Source: RGIG1934 sp045122895
GTDB lineage: Bacteria; Bacillota; Clostridia; Lachnospirales; Lachnospiraceae
DNA: 25,351 nucleotides
Direction: 5' to 3'
Assembly (NCBI GenBank): GCA_045122895.1
Contig: JBGVIE010000030.1
Coordinates: 1 to 25,351 of the forward strand
The notes below the pieces were generated by a model. That model had not been told where the DNA came from. It saw nothing but the letters and a program-made list of their open reading frames with translations, and did not search any database. The position numbers were made by a program, and so were the translations under genes. Below, piece by piece: positions 1-7,093 of this stretch. Within the stretch, counting starts at the first letter, position 1. Each line of letters starts with the position of its first letter.

Positions 1-90
1 ATCTTTTGTCATTGATTTTTTCTTTTCTTCCATACTGTCCTCCAATCCGGGCAGCTTTTGGCCGCCCGTTCTTACTAATCTACTGCTCAT
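1..90 (-). CDS. N-terminus of an unidentified leftward gene (partial)
   Basis: Reading leftward there is an open frame that leaves the window at base 1. Two in-frame ATG codons are plausible. The one at 90-88 overlaps the stop of the preceding small frame as TAATG, which suggests translational coupling. The one at 33-31 sits five bases after a perfect GGAGG (42-38) and gives a protein beginning MEEKKKSMTKD. The longer start would add 19 residues (MSSRLVRTGGQKLPGLEDS). The segment is lysine-rich and too short to assign a family. Local GC is higher than in the rest of the window, which fits a piece of an accessory or mobile element, but that is inference. Confidence 0.5.
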   Translation of the reverse strand, partial: MSSRLVRTGGQKLPGLEDSMEEKKKSMTKD

Positions 91-194
91 TAACGAAAGG
101 GAAGCGGTTCGCCGGATGCTTTCATAAATCCGTCTTTATCCAGCGACTGCTCCTTTCCCTGTTTCTGTGATTCTTGGGATGGTATAAAGTACAT
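90..194 (-). pseudogene. Short leftward frame, possible C-terminal gene remnant
   Basis: A 34-codon leftward frame runs from ATG 194-192 to TAA 92-90, and its stop overlaps a possible start of the next leftward gene (TAATG). It has no convincing ribosome site, and a TGA lies two codons upstream of the ATG. The end of the peptide (GFMKASGEPLPFR) reads like the C-terminus of a real protein. One reading is that it is the tail of a gene whose front was lost by recombination near base 195-200; another is a chance small frame. No family is recognised. Confidence 0.3.
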
Positions 195-473
195 TATTCA
201 GAACAGTAATCTAAATCCTTTTTTGTATAAGTCGGACACCCTATAGGCGCAACTGCTGGATATATACGTACATCCAAGAGTAACCATCACACATACCTTT
301 GTAAGGGATGTCATAAAACCTGACGATTCAGGAAAATATTCCAATTATTGGGAAAAAAAGTAGAAAAATGTATTTGCTACGCTAAGTAGCATAAATGTAA
401 TCGGTTGTTTCTTGTGAAATTGTTGCAAAATCGTTAAGATACTTCTGCAAATGAAAAAAAGGAGGACTCAAAA
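195..473. other. Gene-free stretch upstream of the XRE regulator
   Basis: No convincing coding frame is seen on either strand. The stretch grows more AT-rich toward the right and ends in a strong ribosome site (AAAGGAGG, about 458-465) for the gene at 474. It contains one clear short palindrome (375-391). No promoter with both boxes well matched could be picked out. Confidence 0.5.
375..391. promoter_or_regulatory. Palindrome, possible operator of the XRE regulator
   Basis: TGCTAC-GCTAA-GTAGCA is a perfect 6-bp inverted repeat around a 5-bp centre, about 80 bases before the start of the XRE-family gene. Dimeric helix-turn-helix regulators commonly bind such sites and regulate their own genes; that link is inferred from position only. 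Confidence 0.35.
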
Positions 474-911
474 ATGAGTTTAGGAGAAAAAATCAGAGAA
501 CAAAGAAAACAAGTAGGTCTTTCGCAGGAACAGCTTGCTGAAAAGTTAAACGTGTCTAGACAGGCAATTACCAAATGGGAAACGGACAAAGGTATTCCTG
601 ATGTTGCCAATCTGATTGCAATCAGTGATGAATTTGGGTTGAGCCTTGACGAGCTGGTTAAGGGAGATATTGCTGTAAAAAAGAAAATAATAGCAGATAG
701 CTCTGCTAAGAAATGGCATATGCTGGTTATCGTGTACTTGTTAGCTATTGTTGCATATGTCGCCTATTTTGCAGTCTGCCATAGAATTTTTATGATTGGA
801 TTTTTGATTGCAACGCTTTTTATGCTGTTCTTTGAAATGAGGATTTTCATTAAAGAGAGAATATATCGGCAGGGTAAAAAAATTGTTTCTAAAACATTGA
901 AAAAAATGTAG
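474..911 (+). CDS. XRE-family regulator with C-terminal membrane segments
   Basis: The 145-residue protein has a Cro/C1-type helix-turn-helix in residues 5-62. The core reads LSQEQLAEKLNVSRQAITKW, the typical pattern of this family in Firmicutes. After a short linker there are two hydrophobic stretches (about residues 82-101 and 105-124), then a basic tail rich in lysine. This is the familiar layout of small membrane-tethered XRE regulators, where the DNA-binding domain faces the cytoplasm; the signal sensed is unknown. The start is supported by GGAGG at 461-465, eight bases before the ATG. The next gene begins 41 bases after the stop with its own ribosome site, so the two may be co-transcribed. 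A short palindrome upstream may be its own operator. Confidence 0.85.
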   Translation: MSLGEKIREQRKQVGLSQEQLAEKLNVSRQAITKWETDKGIPDVANLIAISDEFGLSLDELVKGDIAVKKKIIADSSAKKWHMLVIVYLLAIVAYVAYFAVCHRIFMIGFLIATLFMLFFEMRIFIKERIYRQGKKIVSKTLKKM

Positions 912-952
912 AAAAGAGGTAAAATATAAAAAAATTGTAGGAGGAACTCGAG

Positions 953-1945
953 ATGGTTTGTGAAAAATGTGGGTCAGTAATGGATGATGATTCAAATGTC
1001 TGTGCAAAGTGTGGATGGCAATTATCAAATGAAAAATTAGATGGAGAATTATCTACGGATTCAGATAAAGTCGTGCATAAAAAGAAAAAACAAGGTCTTA
1101 TTATAGCGCTAGTAATCATTATCGTTTTATCAGTAGTTGCAGGGATTGCCACACCTATAATTCTCTTGTCTGGAAAATCCCATGATGAAAAAACAAACAA
1201 ACAAAACAATTATTTTAATGATGATAATTTATATGGAGACAGGGAAGCACAAGCGAATACACAATTGAATGTACAAGCGAATGCCGATAAAAATTATACA
1301 TATATTTCAGAAAATGATTTCTATCCATATGTATTAGGAGTAGCATTTACAGATACAGATAATGGTTTGATTAAATGGTCAAATGATAACGGCTTACAGT
1401 ATAGTTTTGACCAGAACCAAAAGATATTGCGTTGTTTCGGTCAGGATCCGTTAAATCAGGTTCTTGATAATGTACTTGATGCTGCAGGGGAGGAGCTTTT
1501 AAAAGAACACGAATTTGGAGTGGGAGATATTGAAAATATATATGACGGAATGACAGATGAGTCAAATGAGGGAGTTGTGGATTCCATATTAGGTGGTGTG
1601 TGGGGATATTTAGAAGGAGTAATAGAAGAGAAGGTGGATAATGCAATTGAAGGTGGTGTTAAAGAGGGATTAAATACAGCTGCCAGTGACAATAATATTT
1701 ATTATACTTTTGCATTCGATGATAATAATCAGGTAAAGGAATATTTGATTACAAAACTTGTCAAGAATAGGGAAAATTTAGACGAAGCATTTATTGAAAA
1801 GTATGGAACGCCAACTGTTGAGAATAATGTGTACATTTGGAACGGGCAGGTATCAGGAACTCCTGCTGTTTTCTATATGTGGATAGAGGTTAATAAATAT
1901 AACGATTATGTATGGCAATTAAATGTTAAAAAAATCACACAGTAA
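953..1945 (+). CDS. Zinc-ribbon membrane protein with large outside domain
   Basis: The 330-residue protein opens with a four-cysteine zinc ribbon: CEKC at residues 3-6 and CAKC at 17-20. A lysine patch (about 44-48) and one transmembrane helix (about 49-73) follow. The rest (about 80-330) is acidic and asparagine-rich and should lie outside the cell by the positive-inside rule. This architecture, a cytoplasmic zinc ribbon, one helix and an extracytoplasmic domain, is common in Firmicutes hypothetical proteins. The outer part resembles no family I can name. The ribosome site TAGGAGG (938-944) is eight bases before the ATG. It sits between the XRE regulator and a chemotaxis pseudogene on the same strand. 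Function is unknown; a sensing or envelope role is only a guess. Confidence 0.7.
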   Translation: MVCEKCGSVMDDDSNVCAKCGWQLSNEKLDGELSTDSDKVVHKKKKQGLIIALVIIIVLSVVAGIATPIILLSGKSHDEKTNKQNNYFNDDNLYGDREAQANTQLNVQANADKNYTYISENDFYPYVLGVAFTDTDNGLIKWSNDNGLQYSFDQNQKILRCFGQDPLNQVLDNVLDAAGEELLKEHEFGVGDIENIYDGMTDESNEGVVDSILGGVWGYLEGVIEEKVDNAIEGGVKEGLNTAASDNNIYYTFAFDDNNQVKEYLITKLVKNRENLDEAFIEKYGTPTVENNVYIWNGQVSGTPAVFYMWIEVNKYNDYVWQLNVKKITQ

Positions 1946-1979
1946 ACTATTATAGCAAAACTTAAGGGATGATTCGTTT

Positions 1980-2814
1980 ATGAATCAGAAGACAAGAAAA
2001 CAGAGTATATTGATTAAAATATTAATACCGGCATCTGTGTTGATTTTGGTAATTTGTATGATGCTGGGGTTGCTGGCGTATTCGAGAATAAAATCAGGAA
2101 TGACAGCAATGGGTGTTGAAGAGGCAGAGATGGCGGCAAAAGTGGCAGCAGATATTATGATAAATATTGCATCTGATTCAAAGAGTATTATGGATTCCTC
2201 ACAGAAAACTGTAAAGAACATTTCAGAGGCTGAACTTAATATTACAGATGTATCGGCGACAATGCAGGAGATGAGCGCGGGTATGGAAGAAACCAGCGCA
2301 TCTATCGGGCAGATTAATAAGTTCTGTAGGTTCTGTATATGAAGTGATTGATGGTATTTCCAGTGAGGCTAACAGAGGCAAGGAATTTTCGTACGATATT
2401 ATGAAAAAAGCAACTGATATATATGACAAGTCAATAGCTGAGCAAAAAGAAGCAAGGCGTATGGCAGAAGAAGCGACAGCGTTAATTGAATTTATGGATA
2501 AAACAGCTATGCAGGGATATACAAATTTATCTGAAACAAGCGAAAGTTACAGAATAGATGCCAATGATATGAATCAAATGATGGAATCGTTCGCCAGAGA
2601 GAGTAAAAAAATAAAAGATAATATTGAGATGATTAAAGAGGCAGTGGACGCAGTTAACATAGCAGTTGAGGAAAACGCAAATGGTATTGTTAATATAGCA
2701 GATATGTCTATGCAGCTTACTGAAAAAATCAGTGATATAGAAAAAGAGGCAGATGTAAATAAGGATGTAGCAGATGACTTAAATAATGAGGTAGGTAAGT
2801 TTAAACTTGAGTGA
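1980..2814 (+). pseudogene. Methyl-accepting chemotaxis receptor, frameshifted and internally deleted
   Basis: The first part (1980-2342) has an N-terminal transmembrane helix (about residues 10-33), then the beginning of a ligand-binding region (EEAEMAAKVAADIM), then jumps straight into the signalling coiled coil (SATMQEMSAGMEETSASIG). The frame is lost near 2317-2321: removing one A from the AATAAG run restores the reading QINSSVGSVYEVIDG and joins it to the second part (about 2320-2814), which ends like a normal receptor C-terminus (AVEENANGI, then VGKFKLE). Two large pieces are absent. There is no Cache/PAS sensor or HAMP linker after the first helix, and the hairpin tip that contacts CheA/CheW (the LLALNAxIEAARAGE type motif) is missing between RRMAEEAT and ALIEFMDKTAM. 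A working receptor is unlikely; it is best read as a decayed gene. The downstream acyltransferase overlaps its last codons. Confidence 0.8.
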
Positions 2815-3874
2815 TAACAGCGTGGCGAATAAACGAAATTACGGCATTGATCTTCTTCGTATAATACTTATGTATATGGTGTGTATGCTACATACATTAG
2901 GGCAGGGTGGAGTATTAGATGCATGTCAAATAGGAACAATAGAATATAAAACATATTGGTTTTTGGAGATTTTTTCATATTGTGCAGTAGATGGATTTGG
3001 AATTATAAGCGGATATATGGCAACAGATAAACCACGTAGGTATGAGAAGTTAGCAGATATGTGGTTTCAGGCTTTTTTCTATTCGTTTGTGGTTACTGCG
3101 GTGTTTGTTGTGGCAGGATTATATCCGGTATGGTCCGGGGCAGATATGATTAAATCTGCTTTACCCGTTACTAATGAAAATTTCTGGTATTTTACAGCAT
3201 TCTTTGTGCTTTATTTAGCTACACCGCTGTTGAACAAATTTTTGTTTACTATAGATGAAAGCACAGCAAAAAAAATATTCGTAATAATATTTTTTATGTT
3301 TTCATATGTAGAATTTACAACGGGTGCATTTAAAACTCAGGGAGGTTATTCTCCATTATGGCTTATAATTCTTTATTGTATGGGAGTATTGGCAAAGAAG
3401 GGGAAAATATTTGGACAGAAGAAGACAATAAGTCTTATTTTTATATGGGGGATTTGTATAATTTTGACGTGGTATGATCGTGTTTTTACTGGGAGCGAAC
3501 ACTTAACATCTTATGTGTCTCCCACAATACTCACAAGCGGTTTAATAATGGTTATTCTTTTTTCGCGGTTAAGGTTGAAGGGAACTGTTATTTCAAAAGT
3601 ATCTCCGTATGTATTTGGAATATATTTATTCCAGTTCAATCAGGTAATATGGAACGATTATCTAAATGATGTTTGTTCTTTTGTTGCAGAGTTCAACATT
3701 GTTTCAGGAGTGGTTTATGCATTTGCATTTGCGGCATTTATTTTTATTTCAGGTTATATTGTTGAGCTTGTGAGAAGCACAATTTCAAAAGCTATAAAAA
3801 TTTCGCTATTGAGTAAAGAAGTAGTGAATGTACTTAATAAGATAATAAAAAAGGCATTCATTATTTTAAAGTAA
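2807..3874 (+). CDS. Acyltransferase-3 family membrane protein
   Basis: A 355-residue, very hydrophobic protein with roughly ten predicted membrane helices. The N-terminus has the typical acyltransferase-3 opening: a short basic segment, YGIDLLRIILMYMVCMLH, with a conserved arginine and a histidine in the first helix. Members move acetyl or other acyl groups onto sugars or cell-surface polymers. The chosen start is TTG at 2807, overlapping the stop (2812-2814) of the chemotaxis remnant; GAGGTAGG at about 2788-2795 could serve as ribosome site. A second option is GTG at 2822, which has no ribosome site. It appears intact although both neighbours are decayed. It may act on the wall polymer encoded further right, but nothing here proves that. 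Confidence 0.75.
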   Translation: MSDNSVANKRNYGIDLLRIILMYMVCMLHTLGQGGVLDACQIGTIEYKTYWFLEIFSYCAVDGFGIISGYMATDKPRRYEKLADMWFQAFFYSFVVTAVFVVAGLYPVWSGADMIKSALPVTNENFWYFTAFFVLYLATPLLNKFLFTIDESTAKKIFVIIFFMFSYVEFTTGAFKTQGGYSPLWLIILYCMGVLAKKGKIFGQKKTISLIFIWGICIILTWYDRVFTGSEHLTSYVSPTILTSGLIMVILFSRLRLKGTVISKVSPYVFGIYLFQFNQVIWNDYLNDVCSFVAEFNIVSGVVYAFAFAAFIFISGYIVELVRSTISKAIKISLLSKEVVNVLNKIIKKAFIILK

Positions 3875-3897
3875 ATACTTGCGAAGGTGTAAAATAT

Positions 3898-4257
3898 ATG
3901 TATGATGAAACACAACTAAAAATAATTGACGCAACTATGAACTTAATAATTGGGAAGGGATATTCCGGTGCTACAACAAAGAATATTGCGGCGTTGGCGG
4001 GTGTAAATGAATGCACCATTTTTAGAAGATTTCGGGAGAAAAAGGAAATAGTTCTGGCAGCTCTTGAGATGCCGAAGTGGAATCCCGGACTGAAAAAAGA
4101 GGACTTTGTATATAAGGGTGAATTGTTGGAAGATTTGCTGGCTTTTGCGAAAGTATATACAACAAAGGTGACGCCCAGAATGGTTAAGATTTCTATTGGT
4201 TTCTTGTCAACTCCATTATACCAAATGGAATGTATTTATGCCTTTTTTATTAGTTGA
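3898..4257 (+). pseudogene. TetR-family regulator, C-terminally truncated
   Basis: Residues 1-55 form a good TetR DNA-binding domain: a helix-turn-helix with TTKNIAALAGVNECTIFRRF followed by the typical lysine-rich stretch. TetR proteins are usually about 180-220 residues and use the C-terminal half for dimerisation and ligand binding. This frame stops at 119 residues, shortly after a region matching the family (TPRMVKISIGF), with an unrelated tail (QMECIYAFFIS). No continuation is evident in the other frames. AAGGTG lies about ten bases before the ATG. The opposite-strand neighbour is truncated at almost the same place, so the pair looks like the two sides of a deletion. A short functional DNA-binding protein cannot be excluded. 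Confidence 0.65.
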
Positions 4258-4280
4258 AATATTGAATTATCAAGGTTCAG

Positions 4281-4297
4281 CACACCTTATTGGTGTG
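4281..4297. terminator. Small hairpin between two truncated convergent genes
   Basis: CACACC-TTATT-GGTGTG, a perfect 6-bp stem with a 5-base loop. It covers the stop codon of the leftward BMP fragment and lies just past the TetR fragment. There is no T-run on either side, so it would be at best a weak terminator; it may simply mark the join between remnants. Confidence 0.3.
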
Positions 4298-4523
4298 GGA
4301 AGTTTGAGTAAATAATATCAAGATTGAGAGTGGCAGCACACTGTTCAAGACCTTCGTAATGTGATTGTCCCCATGAACGGTCGTCTATAGGACCGTTAAG
4401 AAGAACACCGACTTTAGTCTGACTACGTGTTACATCTGTGTTCTTTTCACGTATATGAACCGATATGAGTATGGTTACAATAGTCGTGAAAAAAAACATT
4501 GCAATTATTCCTATTTTTTTCAT
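4287..4523 (-). pseudogene. BMP-family substrate-binding protein fragment
   Basis: The 78-residue leftward product begins MKKIGIIAMF with one membrane or signal segment (about residues 4-22), then enters the first strand and helix of the BMP/PnrA-like periplasmic-binding fold: KVGVLLNGPIDDRSWGQSHY at 37-56. Intact members exceed 300 residues and bind nucleosides or similar ligands outside the cell. Here the protein ends after LNLDIIYSNFPHQ, so only the first quarter survives. The start at 4523 is preferred because GGGAGGG lies upstream of it at a usable distance; an in-frame ATG at 4565 is less likely. No lipobox cysteine is seen, so it would have been membrane-anchored. It converges with a truncated TetR gene. 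Confidence 0.65.
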
Positions 4524-4611
4524 AAAACAAACGTCCCTCCCCTTCTTTTGTATATATGGTAGCATAATTAAGAATATAAATAAACAGTTATGTTAATTTA
4601 ATATAATGAGA

Positions 4612-4641
4612 TTGAAGTTAATTCATATTTTATGATATAAT
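4612..4641 (+). promoter_or_regulatory. Sigma-A promoter for the tandem GNAT gene
   Basis: TTGAAG (4612-4617), an 18-base spacer, then TATAAT (4636-4641), with TG one base upstream giving an extended -10. It is placed 51 bases before the GNAT start. Confidence 0.6.
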
Positions 4642-4691
4642 TTTATTAAATTTAGCAGGCGGATAACATATATATTAAGGGATAGAATATA

Positions 4692-5951
4692 ATGGAAGAT
4701 ATATATTTTTGGAAAAATGAAAAAGTAACACTCAGAATGATTGAGAAGAGCGATAGTGAAATGTTAGGTGAATATCTAAAAGACACAAAATCGCGAATCC
4801 AGGCGGACCATGGAATAGCACTTCCTGTAACAGAACAGGTGTCAGAAGATATGGCAGACTTTGCTGTTGAAAGCTCAAACGAAGGGGAAGAGTTATGGTT
4901 TGCCATAATGGATGAACATAATGATATGGCAGGATATGCTGTTGTTGACTGGTTCTGTGAAGAAAATGCAAATGTACAGTTTAACATAAACATTTTTAAA
5001 GAGTATAGAAGATGCGGATATGCAACTGCAGCGTCACATATAATATTTGATTACCTTTTTTATGAGAGAAGATTTCATAAGATAGGCTGTTGCGTACTTG
5101 AAGGGAATGTAGAGGGAGAAGCTTTTGTAAGAAGCATCGGATTATGCAAGGATGCTTTTCGCGACGAAATGTTTTTCACTAATGGCAGGTATATTGGAGA
5201 ATATTATTACAGCATTTTACGTTCGGAGTATGACCGGATTAAGGAAAGTAGTTACAACAGGGATTTGATGAAAAGAGAAAACTATGAATGGCCGGTTTCT
5301 TCACAGGGTGAGTTGCCACAAGGTTACGTGAAAGATGGAAAACTGGTAAACAGGCCGGCAAATCCGGGAGCTGCAAGAGAGTATTTCTGGGAGTATGATG
5401 GCATACTGTTAAGAGATATGACAGAAGAAGATTATCAGAGAAATCATAATATAATCTATGATACGCAGGCATGTATTTTTTTTGACAGTGAAGTTAAACT
5501 TCCGATTGTCAAGGATGAATTATCAGAGTTTGAGAAATCACATCTTGGTTTTGAATGTAATGATGACAGAATAGAATTTGCCATATGTAATACTGAAGGC
5601 GATTATGTTGGGAACATTAACATATGTGGTCTTGATAAGAAGAATGGTAAATTCTCATACAGTATATATGTGCTTAAGGAGCATAGAGGTAACGGTTATG
5701 GAACGAGAGCGTTAAGGTTACTTTTGTGGTACTGTTTTAATGAACTTAGAATGAATAAGATGATATGCGGTGTAAACGAAGGAAATGTTGGTTCCGCAAT
5801 GGTTATGCGTAAAGTTGGGTGTCGCCCTGAAGGGATTTTAAGAGAAAACGAATACTATCATGGAAAGTTTGTGGACCTTATTTTGTTTGGAGTAACCAGG
5901 GAAGAATTTATGAGATTTAACAGATTTGATGAAAATCATGATATTTCTTGA
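4692..5951 (+). CDS. Tandem two-domain GNAT acetyltransferase
   Basis: The 419-residue protein carries two GNAT folds in a row. Domain 1 (about residues 8-185) has the acetyl-CoA loop FKEYRRCGYATAA and a C-terminal GLCKDAFRDEMFFTNGRYI segment. Domain 2 (about 230-410) has the cleaner loop LKEHRGNGYGTRAL, then NEGNVGSAMVMRKVGCRPEG. Both resemble the RimJ/RimL-like branch that acetylates protein N-termini or small amines; the substrate is not visible. A linker of about 45 residues with a PVSSQGELPQGYVKDGKL stretch joins them. The start has AAGGGA about nine bases upstream. It has its own promoter, and a new promoter overlaps its stop codon, so it is probably a single-gene unit. Confidence 0.85.
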   Translation: MEDIYFWKNEKVTLRMIEKSDSEMLGEYLKDTKSRIQADHGIALPVTEQVSEDMADFAVESSNEGEELWFAIMDEHNDMAGYAVVDWFCEENANVQFNINIFKEYRRCGYATAASHIIFDYLFYERRFHKIGCCVLEGNVEGEAFVRSIGLCKDAFRDEMFFTNGRYIGEYYYSILRSEYDRIKESSYNRDLMKRENYEWPVSSQGELPQGYVKDGKLVNRPANPGAAREYFWEYDGILLRDMTEEDYQRNHNIIYDTQACIFFDSEVKLPIVKDELSEFEKSHLGFECNDDRIEFAICNTEGDYVGNINICGLDKKNGKFSYSIYVLKEHRGNGYGTRALRLLLWYCFNELRMNKMICGVNEGNVGSAMVMRKVGCRPEGILRENEYYHGKFVDLILFGVTREEFMRFNRFDENHDIS

Positions 5952-5976
5952 CCTTAATTATGATATTTTATATACT
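5948..5976 (+). promoter_or_regulatory. Sigma-A promoter of the wall-polymer operon
   Basis: TTGACC (5948-5953), exactly 17 bases, TATACT (5971-5976). The -35 box overlaps the TGA stop of the GNAT gene. It lies 42 bases before the start of the first biosynthesis gene and is the only good promoter seen ahead of the 6018-14409 gene run. Confidence 0.7.
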
Positions 5977-6017
5977 GATTTATAAATAATAGTAACTATT
6001 CAGAGGTGAAGATGTAT

Positions 6018-7079
6018 ATGTTGAAAGATTACGTTTTATATGAAGATTTGAAAACAATAGCTGAATCAGAGCTGCCGTTTGAAGAATTGTATAATAAAAG
6101 AATAATGGTCACAGGAGCAACAGGACTTGTTGGTTCGCAGTTGGTAAAAGCTTTATTAGTTATGAATGAGTTATCAAATGCTAATATTAGTGTTGTGGCA
6201 GTAGTCAGAAATGAGGATAAGGCTAAAGAAATATTTAATGAATTTGATACCGATAAGCTTGAATTGTATGTATGGGATATTACTAAGGTGGCAGAGTATG
6301 ATGGGGATGTTGACTATATTGTTCATGCGGCCAGCCCGACTTCTTCTAAATATTTTGTGGAGTCGCCTGTTGAGACTATACTTACTGCAATAAACGGAAC
6401 AAATAATGTTTTGGAATTGGCTAAGAAAAAAGATATAGATGGTATGGTATATTTATCTTCTATGGAAGCGTTTGGAATTACAGATAACACACTGGAAAGT
6501 GTAAAAGAGGAAGATTTGGGTTACATCGATGTATTGAATGTAAGGAGCTCATATTCAGAAGGAAAGAGAATATGTGAGTGTTTATGTGCGTCATATAGCA
6601 AAGAATATAATGTTAATGTTAAGATAGCAAGATTAGCACAGACCTTCGGGGCGGGAGTTCTTAAGAGCGAGAACCGTGTATTTGCGCAGTTTGCAAGAAG
6701 TGCTGTAAAGAGAGAAAATATTGTGCTTCATACAGAGGGAAAGTCTGTAGGTAATTATTGTTATACAAGAGATGCTATCAAGGGAATTCTATTACTACTG
6801 ATAAGAGGAAATTCCGGCGAAGCATATACTGTTGCCAACGAGAAATCCAATATGCAGATAAGAGATATGGCACAAATGGTAGCTAAAGAGATTGCAAGTG
6901 GAGAAATAGATGTTATTTTCGATATTCCGGAGGATGCACTTACATATGGCTATGCACCGGATGTCAGGATGAAATTGAATTCAGATAAGCTGCAGGCATT
7001 GGGGTGGAAACCGGAAGTGGATATGATTGAATCATACAAGAGAATGATAGAAAGTATGAAAGTAATGGACAATGTTTAA
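6018..7079 (+). CDS. Extended SDR NAD-dependent epimerase/dehydratase
   Basis: The 353-residue protein shows a Rossmann NAD(P) site (MVTGATGLVGSQ, glycines 33, 36 and 39), the HAASPTSS segment of extended SDRs and the catalytic YxxxK as YSEGK (tyrosine 179, lysine 183) after SSMEAFG. Family members epimerise, dehydrate or decarboxylate nucleotide sugars; the exact reaction cannot be read from sequence. It is the first gene of an operon with a CDP-polyol phosphotransferase and a cytidylyltransferase, so it probably prepares or modifies an activated sugar or polyol for a wall polymer. Start at ATG 6018 is preferred: AGAGGTG (6002-6008) is nine bases upstream. Alternatives at GTG 6006 or ATG 6012 would overlap or crowd that site. 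Confidence 0.8.
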   Translation: MLKDYVLYEDLKTIAESELPFEELYNKRIMVTGATGLVGSQLVKALLVMNELSNANISVVAVVRNEDKAKEIFNEFDTDKLELYVWDITKVAEYDGDVDYIVHAASPTSSKYFVESPVETILTAINGTNNVLELAKKKDIDGMVYLSSMEAFGITDNTLESVKEEDLGYIDVLNVRSSYSEGKRICECLCASYSKEYNVNVKIARLAQTFGAGVLKSENRVFAQFARSAVKRENIVLHTEGKSVGNYCYTRDAIKGILLLLIRGNSGEAYTVANEKSNMQIRDMAQMVAKEIASGEIDVIFDIPEDALTYGYAPDVRMKLNSDKLQALGWKPEVDMIESYKRMIESMKVMDNV

Positions 7080-7093
7080 TAGGAGTTAAGTGA

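Noticed and set aside
1283..1290. GCCGATAA inside the zinc-ribbon membrane gene
   Set aside because: Coding sequence; the nearest TACA is only seven bases upstream, the wrong spacing.
4524..4565. Longer start for the BMP fragment
   Set aside because: The extra 14 residues are charged and would precede the signal segment; the ribosome site fits the shorter start.
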